64,000 nt of DNA from Leuctra nigra (Eukaryota; Arthropoda; Insecta; Plecoptera; Leuctridae). Below, piece by piece: positions 35,784 to 48,148 of the stretch; position 1 is the first letter of the stretch; every line of letters begins with the position of its first letter. A model generated the notes under the pieces. The model searched no databases. It was not told the DNA's origin and worked only from the letters and a program-made list of their open reading frames with translations. A program made the translations under genes and the position numbers. The stretch is from positions 21,195,685 through 21,259,684 of the forward strand of contig OW203764.1 of the NCBI GenBank assembly GCA_934045905.1, read 5' to 3'.

Positions 35784-38700
35784 CGAGTACTTCACCGTTG
35801 GCCTGAATACTGCAGCTGTACATGGCCGCCATGAGTCTTTGCGGTTGCGCTTGGAACGCCTGTCGACATCCCTCCTTCACCGCAGACATGATCTGCCCGG
35901 AGAACGGTCCGAACGGAGTAGACCCCGCATCGTCAGCCGCACTCTCCACACCGACCGTCCACTCTTCGACGACGAAACACACACCCATCATCGGCTCTTC
36001 GCACAGCGGCCCAGAGAGAGTGGCGAGCTGGAAGCCGTTGACGAAACTGCTGTCGTACTCCAGCAGCGAGCTGGAGCCGTCTTTCACTACGCGCTCCCAG
36101 AATGCGGGACGGTTGTAGCCTGGCACTCGGTTCAACAGAACATTCGGGCCGCATCGTCGAGGACCTAGACTCCAGATCTTGTCGGTTGCATCACTCCACT
36201 CTTTACCAGCAGCGTCAAACGCCTCACGTAGCTTCGTCTTCAAAGCGTTGATATCTGCCAGCGTTTTAACTGCAAGGTTACTCATGCTCGATTGTGTTAT
36301 GTCTGGATTCGTACTCGATGTTTTTGATTCATCTTTAAGATGTAAATCAAGAGTTTTTAGTAGCTCTGAACTGTCCTCCAAGATTGTGGTTACTTCCATA
36401 GGTAAAGGCACAGCTCGTATCTTGAGTGTGGATTGTTTGTTAGCCGTATGCATCGTTATAACTCCCAATGTGTTGACAGACTTCTGCTCTTCGATAGCCT
36501 CATTCACCATATCAGTGGTCGGTGGAATAACCACAGTCTCTCGGAATGGGACAATGGGATCAGAAGCATTGATCGCAACTTTAGCATATCTGAAACAAAA
36601 TGAAGAAATTCATGATTACACTTTGATTACACTCACCACAGTGCATATAATATTGTTCCGTCACCTTGTAAAATGTTGAATCATCACCGACTGGTTAAAT
36701 TTTAAAAGTTTAAATCTGAGCTTGATTTGCAACAGGGGATTTATACCTACACTGAAAACTCAATACTCTATAGGAAGATGAGTTGACAAGAGAAAGTGTA
36801 AAGTGTATGTCAGCAAAATAATTTCTTTTCCAGTTGCAGGATACAGCAACACGGCATATTTTGCAATAACATATTGTGAAACATAAATAATGGATATCAA
36901 GTAGTGATGCCATCGGGTAGTAATTTTTGTACCCGGGTACCCGCCAGCAGTACCCGGGCGGGTACCCGCCATCTTTAAAAAAAAAAAATTTTTTTTTTTT
37001 TTTTTTTTTTTTGGATTTTAAGATGATGGAAGAATAAACAGTATACCTTTTGAGTTTTTAGGTATTGTTGCGCAATGGAAATAGCACAATTGAAAATAGG
37101 ACTGCAGCAAATAGTGCTGCACTGTCTGAGTGGGGACCAGAGTGGTGTTGGAGGGGTAAATTAGCGTGATGATTCCCGTTGGAGAGAGGAATGGCTTGAT
37201 TGTATACTCCCCTGCTCAATTGGCGCAAAAAAACAAAATTTAATCAAAAAAAAAAAAAAAAATTTATTTTTTTTTACTTTTTTACTACTCGCGGGTTGTG
37301 AGTGTAACCCGGGTCTCCCATTACCCGGTTCTGACCCGGGTATCCGGGTACCCGATGGCATCACTAATATCAAGGTATTTCTTTACGGATTGAGAACTTT
37401 CATAAATTATACGAGACAATGCCCATTGTCATTGATCACAACTCACCTCTCTCTGAGATCATCGAGACAGCGTTGCAGATGCACCTCTCCCGCTGTGACC
37501 AGAACATGTTCGCCTGTTTCCTGCACGATCACCTGCACACATGCATCGGCCTGATTCAGCAGCCGCAGCCCTCGCACCAGAGCGGCCATGTCCGTCGGGT
37601 GGGCGGGCTCCACAGCTACGCGCACGATCGGCACCGCCATCAAGTTCATCTCGGTGAACGCAGGACATGCTACTGTTGTCGACAGAGTGGCAGACTTAAG
37701 TACGTGATCGTCCAGTCCCCCGATGCCTAAACACAGAGTCAACAAAGAGATCATAGATGACAAACAGCAAAATGGAGAAGTTTATGTCTGCTTTTGTATT
37801 ACAAGACTTTTAAATATTACTTTAAACCATTACGTGAATCAGTACAAACCCACAGGGAAAAAATCAATACAACTTCAAAACAACTTACATCAGTGTTAAA
37901 AATGTTGCAATGTTTGCCTTGTTGTAATGGTGTATTTGAGCAGAAATACATAATATCATTACAAATGCTCTTCAAGATAAAATCTGTACATACTTATAAA
38001 TTAAATGATGTGCTTTTGAATCAAGAATAGGTCTTAGAGTTCAAGTCAAATATCAATGCAATACATGGAGCAGTTCCTTAGAATAACTTATATTAAATTA
38101 CCTAACACATTTCCAGCTGGGACTTCATCCAAAGGTTCAAGTTCTCGCCCCATTAACAGAAAGAGCTGCTCAATCTTCACTCTTGTTATGTGTTCACCAG
38201 ACTTTAAATCTCTCAAGGTCAAAGATCCATCGATTGTCTCTCCACTCTTCATCTAGATACACAATTAATTATATTTAGCATCACATACAATGTATGAGCG
38301 TTGTTTAATACGTAATAACACCACAAGTCACAACAAACCTTTTGAAGTGCAAACGCTGGATTGTGTTTTGGTCCTAGGACAAATACTTCGCTGCCCTTCC
38401 GTAACGTCCCACTGAACACGCGAGCGAATGCAATGAAAACATCCTCGGAACATTCAGCGACCTTCTCTGCGACGGGTTCGTCAGGTAGCACTGGGTCGCT
38501 TAATGGCACCCCCTCGCTGCTTGGATCTTGTGGATTCTGCTTCATGCGGTCAGCATGCCTCTGTCGAGCCACTTCACGCCGCTGAGCCATTTCCTTGGCC
38601 GTCAATGGCTGCTGGCGGTTCTGCGGCAAACTCTTGCGCTCAACCTGAGAAAGCAAACTAGTCAAACGACGTGCATTACATCAACTCCGGCTACATATTA

Positions 38701-40663
38701 ATGCCACCAACATTACTTACTGGGAACATCTTAGAAATAAATACGATAACAGGAACATCTTCTTCAGAGGAGCAAGATAGAAACGAGGACTTCAAATCCT
38801 GTGTTTCTTTCGGCAAGCCATCAAATCTCACCGATTGCAAACACATTAGTTTCTCGGCTTTTTCTGCAGTTATATCCAGAGGAGAAGGCAATTTGTTGCA
38901 TACCATATCTGCAAGAAAATAACGATAAGTGAAAAAGGCACAGCTGTGAGAGGTCCAATTGATTTATCATATCAGCCTACTGTACCTAGAACAGTCTTTG
39001 CTAAGGGAAGCCAAAGGCTGCAGAGTGCCTGCAGCTGAACCTTCCCATCAGTATGTCGTAAGTCCCGGGTTGTCAGTTTCACACCTAAGCTGTCGGCAAT
39101 CTTGGGCACTTTATCTCTGTCTTTTCTTACTACGATGGTCTCATAAACGCTCCAAATGTTTTCGAGAACTAATTGGACAAATAATGGCTTTTTGGCTTTT
39201 TCCTGGGCTCCTTTCAGAACTCGTTTCTGCTTCTGTTGAAGATAGAAGTCGCCCCAAAGAGTTTTCTGTAGTACAGCTTCCTTTACTCCTAACTTATCAG
39301 CATAAAGTTTAGCAAAATCTTGAATACTAGAATCAGAAAATACAGTTTGAAGTACAATTTTTCAAAATACAAATATTTGAGATTACAGTAGGTATGGCGT
39401 ATCAGACAACCAACAATTTTTGGTCAAGTGTGACTTTATAATACAACTAAAAACTAAAAAGACTAGTAGGTACTTAGAATAATGTAGGTAAGTAAATTAA
39501 AAATATATACATACATCATTCATAATACTACATAAATTTTATCTAGGTAGGATCATAATTTATAAGTTCCCATAGACGAGCATTAAGTATCATTGTGGCT
39601 TTGTCCGATGGATTGATCGACATTTAATGAAATTGATTAGGTATGTACCTGAAACCCCAACCATCGATGGCACTAGCAAAAACGACGTTGCCTTGATCAG
39701 GTGAGAAATATAGATTAGAGTCATCCTCGTCTTCTAGTCCAGTACTCCAGTCGTACACTCGGTCTTCTGATTGGGTCTCCGACTCGGTACGAGGTTGAGC
39801 CTTTAATTCAGAAGTGCGACCGAGTACCTCTGTTGTAAACAGCTCGCCCATCACAGCATTCACCTATCATCATGCCATTCACTAATTTAGACTCTTTGTT
39901 GGTTTATCTACTAATTTTTTTGTTAAATCTTTGGTAGGACCAATGGGTTTGGGGTTTGGGTCTAGACGAGATATTGGCAAATGATAGTAACGTATACCAA
40001 CCTGTTCTAAAATTTGAGACAGATGAACGTATGCATCTAGAGGAGTCAATTTCATCTCCAGAATCAGTCGGTCCATTTTGTTTAAGACTAATACAGGAGA
40101 TATGTTTTCTAGCCAAGCCTGTTTCAAAGCTACTTGTGTTTGCGCACAAACACCTTCCACGACATCTATTATGACAATCGCCCCATCGCAAAGGCGAACA
40201 GCTGTTGATACTTCAGAAGAGAAATCGACATGGCCAGGAGAATCGATGAGATTGATTAAATACTCGTCAGAGTCTTTCGCGTAGAATAGCCCAATAGAAC
40301 TGCTTTTCATTGTGATTCCACGCTCTTGCTCATCTTTTCTACTGTCCATGTACCTGGGAACAAGAAGCATAAAGATGTCTACGAAGGTTCGAACATAACC
40401 TATAAAAATGTAGCAAAATATCAAACAAGTCCATCGACAAGAGTGTCATACTACGAAAATACAAAATTATACTTTTCCTTCTACATCTTCAAAACCTACC
40501 TAAGCTTCCCAGCCATTTTTGATGATATTATACCATTACTTGCCACCAACGAATCTGCTAAGGTGGTTTTGCCATGATCAACATGAGCCAAAATGCAAAT
40601 GTTACGAATATATTTTGGATTTTTTTGTAATTTATTAACGTTATCCGAATTTAGAAGTTTCAT
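35784..40663 (-). CDS. EFL1: EFL1, elongation factor-like GTPase 1 (lacks its last exon here)
   Basis: EFL1 (RIA1 in yeast) is an EF-2-like cytoplasmic GTPase that, with SBDS, evicts eIF6 from new 60S subunits. Nine minus-strand exons keep phase: 40663-40500, 40353-40002, 39863-39649, 39326-38986, 38908-38721, 38644-38339, 38252-38102, 37726-37447 and 36589-35784, giving 934 codons. GTPase motifs are intact: AHVDHGKTT (P-loop, residues 26-34), RGIT (about 66-69), DSPGHVD (92-98) and NKMD (146-149). Later landmarks are [71 protein letters not shown] and [11 protein letters not shown]. The start ATG at 40663 gives a family-typical N-terminus close to the P-loop. The chain stops after EVLG at donor GTAAGT (35783-35778). 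The family continues about 130 residues, and no matching exon was found downstream. Reading through the donor gives an unrelated tail ending at 35644. Confidence 0.9.
36902..37366. mobile_element. Non-autonomous hAT-type element, 465 bp
   Basis: The ends are inverted: TAGTGATGCCATCGGGTA on the left and its complement on the right, followed inward by CCGGGTACCCG-rich sequence on both sides. It is flanked by the identical 8-bp duplications ATATCAAG (36894-36901 and 37367-37374). An 8-bp duplication with such termini is the hallmark of the hAT superfamily. The interior is A- and T-rich with homopolymers and no transposase frame. It sits in the EFL1 intron between exons 37726-37447 and 36589-35784. 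Confidence 0.9.
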
Positions 40664-41231
40664 TTTAATACACGCTGAAAATTGATTGAGATTATAAAAT
40701 TAGATGAATTATTACAAAACAATGCACATTGCCAAATGTGGTGCAACTAGTGTCACGTCAAGTCAAACTCGAAATCACACACACACGTGTGTTCGCATTC
40801 GAAATGGGGAAGAAACGCCCCCTTCAGGATTGCGCAATGAACACTGCGCAGGATCTTCTAACCAAGGTTTATAGAAAGTTTAATTAATTTTACTTTACAT
40901 GTTGGTACTGGTAGAAAGTACCGGTATGCTGGTAGCACCAAACACTGTGGATTTAGTTTTTATTGCTTTTTACCTTGCTTTTTACAGTGATGGAAGGCAA
41001 ATTGGTCTGTTTATCCTGTTGACAAACACAAAATTAATTTGAACTGTGCGCCTTATATGTAATTTTATTCAATATAAGCCTCTCTTCGTTAAAATGTTAT
41101 TATTTAATTGTTCTGTGAATATACGACAACGAAGTATGTAGACGTTCACAAGAGCATACATGTTTTGACATAGGTCCTTAGGTTAGCCAATAATGCGTAT
41201 TTTATATGAAGCTCTCATTTAAACTCTAGAT
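40664..41231. promoter_or_regulatory. Divergent promoter region between EFL1 and ENL/AF9 gene
   Basis: The start codons of two divergent housekeeping-type genes are 568 bp apart, so this interval must hold both 5' untranslated regions and probably a bidirectional promoter. It includes an (AC)n run and a slightly GC-richer patch near 40780-40860. No TATA box at a convincing position was noticed. Confidence 0.55.
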
Positions 41232-44200
41232 ATGGCTTTTTCGGTAAGTAATCAGATGAGGCACGTTTTATCTCCAAGTCTAATAAATCATTTATTAATC
41301 TCCCTGTCTTTCATTTCAGTGCGTCAAAGTACAGTTTGAATTTGGACATGAAGCAACACTAAAAAACAAGCGCTCGCCTGAAGGGTTCACTCACGATTGG
41401 GAAGTATTTGTGCGAGGTGCCGACAACAGCGATATAAGCCACTTCGTTGACAAAGTTGTGTTTAATCTCCACGACACATTTCCCAAACCTAAGCGAGTTG
41501 TAAAAGAACCACCTTACGTTGTAAAGGAGTCTGGATATGCTGGGTTTGAATTACCCATAGACATTTACTTCAAGAATCAAAACGAGCCAAAGAAATATCA
41601 ATTTAAATACGATCTAATACTTCACTCTCAAACTGGCCAACGCGGTCCAGTCAGTAAGGTTTTGAGAGAAAAGTACGTGTTCAACAATCCCACAGAAGAT
41701 CTGCGCCGCAGGCTCATCAGAGGAGGCGGTGTATGTTTCAATTATAATTTCTAATCTTAAGCCCCATTTACATGGTAAAATTTCCTGTAAATGTTTTTGT
41801 AAAATCTTTTATAATACCTATAATTTTATAAAATCTTTTACAGAAATAGTAGGTAGTAGCTAGGTACTACGTGTTAAATAATATGATTTATAAAAGATTA
41901 CCTATACACAACCCTTTACAGAACATTTTACCATCAAATTGTCTTGTTTACACATAAATACAATTTCTGAAATAACAGAAATTGATGCTTACCTCAGTGT
42001 CAACAATCAAATACAATCGGCATATTTCATTTCAGCACACATTCATTCAAATTCTTGTGAAAACGAGTTCTCTATTCACCAAAAGTAGCATTTGACAGTA
42101 TTGCAATTGTTTGAACGAGGCGTCAAGAAAAATGTGTGTTCAGAAGGCCGTGAGAAAAACAATTGCAACTGTCAAATGGTGATTTTTGGTGAATAGACAT
42201 CTCGTTTTCACAAGAATTTGAATGAATGTGTGCTGTAATGAAATATGCCGATTGTATTTGATTGTTGACACTAATGTTTTCATCAATTTCTGTTATTTCG
42301 CGATGCCTGCACGCGCCCTGTGCGCATGAGCAGAAATACTCGTTGGAGGAGATATTAATTTTTTCCGCTAGGTGGCGTTTCGCAACTTTTAGTGTCGAAT
42401 TATCATGGTATTAGGTATAGTACTAGCTATGCGTTTTGTTTTTCCAGGTTGGGGTCACTGGGTCTTCTCTTGAAAAGTTGGCGCTCGCTGAAGACGCAGC
42501 AAAGCAGTCTGCTGCTCCTTTTGTAAGTAAACCAAAACTCAGCGGTGATATAAGCAAGAAGCAGAAAGTTAAAGATTATAAAATCGATGAACCTTCTCGA
42601 GCCAATGATCATTTCACTGATCTTTTCGGAACCCCTATTCACACAACAAGAGCATCTCCTGAGACCAAAAAAGCTTCAGTTACATCGACTAAGAACATTG
42701 AGAAGGTGAACAATGATAAGCTTTCAAGTGGTGGTAAGTCCTCAAAACATATTCCTCATAAGGAGAATAGTGCCAAAGATGAGCATCGGAAAGACCGGGA
42801 CAAGAGTAAGGAAAAATCAACAAAACGTTCATCCTCTCCACCTAAACGGCCAGCATCACCAAACAAACATATACAATCACCAAAGCGATCCGTAACTCCA
42901 TCGAAAAAGGCATCTCCGAAACGGCCTGTAACTCCGACTCTCAAAGAAGAAAACAAGAAGTCGTCTGATGACTTACGAGGCAAGACCGATATAAAATCAG
43001 CAGAAGGAAAAACCGAGAAAAAGAAAAAGGACAAAAAAAGTAAAGATGATAAAAGTAAAAAAGACCGGAAAAGTTCAGATAAAAAGGCATTGGATGCATT
43101 TGAGAGACTAGAGAGGGCAAAAGATGTAAAGGATAAAGAAAAGAAGTTACCAAAAGAACATGCCAGCAGCGTTGGCAAAGAACCAGACAAGATCAAAGCC
43201 AAACACTCGGAAGTTGAAAAAGACAAAGAAAAGCAAAAACATAAACACAAGAAAAAAGATAAGAACAAGCAAGAAGATTCAAATTCTAGTGGAAAAGATA
43301 AAAAGAAGGATAAGGTGAGACCTTCCAAGAAGGATAGTGAAAAGATAAATGATCTTAATGATAAAGACCAAAATGGTTTTGAGAAGGAATCCAGTCGTAG
43401 TTCTTCTCATTCATCAACCAACAAGAAGACAGACCGCAATGATTCTCCCAGCCCTGTCAGACCTAAAGCTAGTCCTGCCAAGCGAGCAGTAACCCCTGAT
43501 AAACCATCGACATCTAAGGAAAAGCCTGCAAAACATCCATTGAAGATGCTGCTTGAGCAACTAACTGACCATGAGGAGAGTAGCAACTCTAACAACTCAC
43601 TGTCTGAAGAGGAAGACACACGACCTCCTCCGAAGAAACCCTGCAAATCCTCAGAAGCAACCAGCATCTCTTCCGCTGCTAAAACAAGCCAGTCAATTGA
43701 AAACGTAGTTAACAGCTATAGCTATAGTCCCCCAAATAACAAACTCTCACCTTCGAAACCCAAAGCTCCCTTTCAAGAGAGTACTTCCACCAACCAAAAT
43801 GGAAAGCAGAGAGATAAAAATGAAGCAAGAACAAAGAAAAATGGGGATGAAGTGGGTGAGAAAAGTGGGAATAAAGATGAAAGCACAGATGGAAAATCAC
43901 TGAAAAGGAAGAGAAGTAGCGGAAAGGAGACCAAAAGCAAGAACAAACCACCAGAAAAAATGACGAAAGAAATGCCAGATGTTACGAGTGAAACGGTGAA
44001 GTTGGCAGACGAGGTACCTGTAGTAAGAAATGAAAAGCAGACACTGGTAGTGAAGGGAGTGCCTCGACCTATTGACTTACTGAAACCACACATAGTCGAT
44101 GGCAAGTTCACTGCCGACTACGTGGATCAACTTAAAAATTTACAACACAAAATAATGACACTCGACGACAACGAGGAGTTGCAACGAGTAGTGCAAGTGA

Positions 44201-44310
44201 TAGCCGAGACGGGACAGTACGAGATAACTCCGAAAACATTTGATTTTGATCTGTGTACGTTGGATTTAGTGACCGTCAAGAGATTACAAGACTTCTTCAC
44301 AGCATCGTGA
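41232..44310 (+). CDS. ENL/AF9-type YEATS-domain protein (super elongation complex)
   Basis: Homologue of vertebrate MLLT1/MLLT3 and Drosophila ear, a nuclear acyl-lysine reader that bridges chromatin to the super elongation complex and DOT1L. Exons: 41232-41243 (ATGGCTTTTTCG, donor GTAAGT), 41320-41730 (donor GTATGT) and 42448-44310 with a TGA stop, all phase 0, giving 761 residues. Residues 5 to about 125 form the YEATS domain (VKVQFEFGHEAT, DWEVFVRG, FVDKVVFNLHDTFPKPKR, ESGYAGFELPIDIYF). The long middle (about 145-680) is Lys/Ser-rich with many KKDK runs and repeated [KR]R-[PS]-x-[ST]-P motifs, likely disordered and nuclear-targeting. The C-terminal ~70 residues match the ANC1-homology domain (DYVDQLKNLQHKIM, DDNEELQRVVQVIAETG, FDFDLCTLDLVTVKRLQDFF), which in the family folds on binding AF4- or DOT1L-type partners. 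The first exon encodes only four residues. AATAAA at 44628-44633 is a possible early poly(A) site. Confidence 0.93.
41969..42299. mobile_element. Fold-back (MITE-like) element in the ENL/AF9 intron
   Basis: Two arms of about 140 bp (41969-42113 and 42157-42299) are near-complementary over most of their length with a loop of about 43 bases. Outer ends are GAAATAACAGAAATTGATG and its complement. Inner segments such as GCATATTTCATT, AGCACACATTCATTCAAATT and ATTTGACAGT also pair. No transposase frame or certain target duplication is seen, so the superfamily is undetermined. Confidence 0.85.
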
Positions 44311-44617
44311 CAGATCAACTCTTTTACCTGTTAAGTACTAATTTGATTTTATGTTGTTGTTTGAAAACCAGCAGGTTAAGTAGGTAAATCAGGTGCCTAC
44401 ATCATACTATTAGTTTTATTATCTAGACATGTTTTCAATCTGAAGAAAAATATTGATACAACAGATCTTATTCCTTTAGTTTCCCATGCACATTCGGTAC
44501 ACAATTGCCAAAATAATTAAGTAGTAATACTACTATTGTGCATGGGCTGGGGTATCCCTTATGGGCCAATTCGAATACGAATATTTAAGTTTGCTATCTA
44601 ATGCTGTAACTTTATAC

Positions 44618-44845
44618 TTAATGATCCAATAAAAATTCCTGTACAGGGGAGACAGTTGAATAAGAGGATAATGTGTACATTTTGTTGTACATATCTGAAG
44701 AAATGATGCACATTAATCCTGAATTGGGCTGTTGCACAATGTAGGTTCCATCATCCATGACAGAAAGTTTTTTTAATCCCAGTGTGATGCCTACTCCTTC
44801 GACTACTGGCATGGAAAGGCATGGAACGTAAAGTGTGCGAGTTCC
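44618..44845 (-). CDS. Possible terminal exon of an unidentified minus-strand gene
   Basis: After an acceptor-like CTGCAATTTAG (ending 44846) a 75-codon frame runs to TAA. It reads as well-mixed protein (SMPVVEGVGITLGL, DDGTYIVQQPNSGLMCI, LSSYSTVSPVQEF) rather than random translation. The reading phase agrees with the two candidate exons upstream on this strand (46893-46693 and 48148-47939). The family is not recognised. It lies antisense to the ENL/AF9 3' flank. Confidence 0.35.
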   Translation of the reverse strand, partial: GTRTLYVPCLSMPVVEGVGITLGLKKLSVMDDGTYIVQQPNSGLMCIISSDMYNKMYTLSSYSTVSPVQEFLLDH

Positions 44846-46692
44846 CTAAATTGCAGTCTCATAACTTTGAAATATATGCATTTCATTGTTATAATTTTCA
44901 ATATTTGGTAATGTTTCTAGTCTCCCCTTCAATCTGTTATGCACAAAGATCCTGAAACTTTATTGACTGAAACAACACCTCTTGTAGGGACACATTTACT
45001 CAAACAATGTCAACGATGAGTTAATTGTTAATCTACCATAATTGTCGATTGAATGTCAAATAGTTTGATTTAAAGTTTTATGGTTCAAATTGTTTGTGTA
45101 TAGACACACTTATGTTTTTTTCACAAATTTTATATTTCGTGTTTGTTTCATTTTGTATTACCTATTTTGATATTGTGCGAGGTATCATTTTTTTAAATAG
45201 GTAAAATCAGATCATTCATTAATGGACACAATTTTGTTCTTTTAAGTTAGTTCATGGAAATATTACTCAAAGCCATCGTAAAATAATTTAAAAACTTATT
45301 GATGGCTATGCATCCAGAATAGAGAGCAGATAAAGATTTTGTAATTTTTTTAAGTTTCTTGTTCTGTTAGGAGACCAATCCAAAAAATTGCACTGATTCA
45401 TATTAAACTGGATATACTGGCAAGTCAATATAGGTAGATTACTAAATGGCAAGAAGCTGTCAAGGTCAACCAATTGTAGCACTGAGCTTGCAAACTCGCC
45501 ATTGACATGTAAACTTCAGTGTGGCCACGATATTAGTCCAGTTTTGGGTGAAATGTGCAATGCCAAATTGTGGAGCATTCTCTAATGATGATGTTGTTTG
45601 TTTGTCAAGTTAAGTTTGAAGTAGGCTCAAGTAGAGTTTAGTTCTTAGACCAAGTTGTGCCATTCATTAGAATGCCATGGTCTGCACTGCATTGTTCCAA
45701 ATAGTTGTGGAATGTTTTATAAATTAAATTTCTTCCCATTTTAATGACAAATGGATGTGAAATTAATCCTAGATCTCATTTGTGATGACTATGCTGGATG
45801 CAGTAAGCGATACCGTTCTTAATTTATTTTTTAGTAGATCTCAAAAAGTGGAATATTAACCAGAAATTACCCCGAGTGTTATTAGCCCAATATCAGTCCT
45901 AAATGCAATAGCCAATGATGTCTTTACTACTAACCGTTGAACTGATATATGTAACAACGATACAATTGAACTCCATTCAGGTACAATATCATTCAATTGT
46001 GGAACTTCTTGTGAAATTTATGTGAGGTAGGTATTCAATAATGAATACACATATATTTATATTAAAGAGCCTACAGGTACCTATTTAATAACAAATTTGG
46101 CTTTTAGTATTCTACTATTGTATCTAAATGATCTAGTAAACTATGAGAACAAGTACAATTTTGTGGCTGGGAATTTAGTACAAAAAATACAATTTTTAGG
46201 AGTTGAGCATTGTTCATGTTTTCCTAGAATGATGTTGTAATAGTAAAACTGTGGGAACCTAATTACTGTATTCCTACAATGGTCACTCATAGAGAGGGTT
46301 AGAAAGAGGAGATAAGTAGATACATACCTACTACGTAAATGTACATTCTAAAAAAAAATTTATATTTTCGGAAAAACAAGAAATCAACAACAGTGAGCCA
46401 GATGAACTTGTACAGAATATTACTTTTATTCTTGTATTAAACAGTTGTACCTTCTACTAAAGTTTAATTTCATCACCTATGTATGCCTCATTGTGTTCTA
46501 GCATTTTGTAAAAAATTTACAGATTTAATCTGTAATCAGCACTTCTCTCTCGTAAGCTAAGTGTTATGAACATATATAGGTAATCTTAGTAAATTTTTAA
46601 CCCAGCCACATAATTAGGAAGTAGACATCCCATGTAAAATAATAATGGGTTTGAAGTAATGTCATTATTTGGTTCCATTTCCCCTGTTTTAC

Positions 46693-46893
46693 TAAGTCGG
46701 CTGTAGGTAATTGAATAAATTGATCAAAAAGTGTTGGTATCGCCTTTTTATGCCAAATGTAATCTTGTCGGATCTTGGACCTGCAGCTTAATCGTTTAAC
46801 TTCAATTTTGAGATGTATACCTGCATCTTTAGCATCTATCCAATCGTAGAAGGATTTTTGGAAGCTAGGATCAATTCCTATCGTCATCCTCCA
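46693..46893 (-). CDS. Possible internal exon of an unidentified minus-strand gene
   Basis: The frame begins after acceptor-like TTCATAG and reads 67 codons to a weak donor GTAAAA at 46692. Without splicing it continues to a stop at 46597. The translation is protein-like (IGIDPSFQKSFYDWIDAKD, KIRQDYIWHKKAIPTLFDQF, LPTADL). Phase 0 at both ends matches the neighbouring candidates. The product is not recognised. Confidence 0.35.
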
Positions 46894-47617
46894 CTATGAA
46901 CTGTGTGAAAGGTGTAGGTACTTATAAATTTAACGTTAAGGAATCGTGCTATGGTTGAACTTTGTCAAGTTTCTAGATATGGATTCTCTGTTATGTTTAA
47001 TCTTGTTCATTTCATTACTAAGAAACAGTGTTTTACTTACTCCTAATTTGATATTACATGCTGGAAATCATTTGTTGTTGCATACGTTTAGTAGTTCTAC
47101 AATTTGTGGCTTGGTTGCATTTATTTTCATCTTTGTCAAAAATCTAAATAATATGTTCAGTAAAATCAGTTGTGATGATGATATGTAGCTTAGCTTATGC
47201 TTATACTACAGTGAATGAGAAATGTATTACGTATATACATAATTTGTATGATGGGCTAATATTCCTACTAGATATCTTGTTAAATACTTGAGATGAATGA
47301 ATAGGGTACCTGCTAGAAAATGTAATCTAATTGTTATTATTCCATCACCAATGCTTTCTTCTTCATACATTTCTTTCTTAATTTATTGCGCTGACAAGTG
47401 AAGCATTTAGTGTAATATATTAATTAGATATGTTTAGAATTAAGAAGATACCAGAGTGATGATGAATGAGTGTGTTAGTATACCTGTTAAATTAAAATAT
47501 ATAATACCCATGAAAACTCTTAACTGAGGAAATCACAATATTTTAAACTTCAATGTAATGAAATGTACTTCATTGGTCAAAATCCGAATAAAGTTTTGGT
47601 AGATAGTTTGAACTTTG

Positions 47618-47697
47618 GGCCGTATTCTATAACTCAAATTATTCCGGATTCTGAATTCATGACGATTCCGGAATCAATTGAGTTGTAGAATAAGGTC
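47618..47697. repeat. Short inverted repeat (hairpin)
   Basis: The left arm TATTCTATAACTCAA...ATTCCGGA pairs with the right arm, whose complement is TATTCTACAACTCAA...ATTCCGGA. Total span is about 80 bp. It is probably a very small MITE. Confidence 0.6.
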
Positions 47698-47938
47698 TCA
47701 AGGGCCATTATTTGTAACAAAAACGAAATCATTTCAGATGCAATGTTACCTATTAGTTGGCATCATTTTTGTTATTGAATAGGAGGCATGGTGTGGTGAA
47801 TATGCCATCCTCCGGCCATTTTCACCCATTGAGCTTTTTGTATGGACCAGCCAGCCAACATCTCATAAAATAAACATAAGAAGTGTAAAAAAAATTGAAA
47901 ATTCACAAAAGTTTTTAACATCACTTGTCACTACCTAC

Positions 47939-48148
47939 TGAATTTGTTTCTAAATTGCACTGATAATTTTTAAATGGTCCAAATCTATCTAGACCAAAAA
48001 TAATCTTGGGAACTTCACCCTCAAACTCCGTCTTATATTCGTTTGAATGTGCAACTTGTTGAAAACTGCACGTGCAGAAGAGGGATGGTATTTGAACGGT
48101 CAAATACCTTTTCTTAAAATTCATGTAAACTTGAAGGGAAAAAGCCAA
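47939..48148 (-). CDS. Possible exon of an unidentified minus-strand gene
   Basis: A 70-codon frame ends at a good donor (TCA then GTAGGT at 47938). It may really begin after acceptor-like TTTTTCCCTTCAAG, near 48124. The translation contains VQIPSLFCTCSFQQVAHSN and EGEVPKIIFGLDRFGPFKN. No start exon or family is identified. It could also be a pseudogene fragment. Confidence 0.35.

Noticed and set aside
35822..36168. Plus-strand frames of 98 and 109 codons
   Set aside because: They are antisense to EFL1 exon 36589-35784, whose protein is clearly the real product.
42756..43328. 190-codon minus-strand Ser/Phe/Leu-rich frame
   Set aside because: It is the complement of the Lys/Ser-rich ENL/AF9 exon; the composition follows from AAG/AAA codons read backwards.
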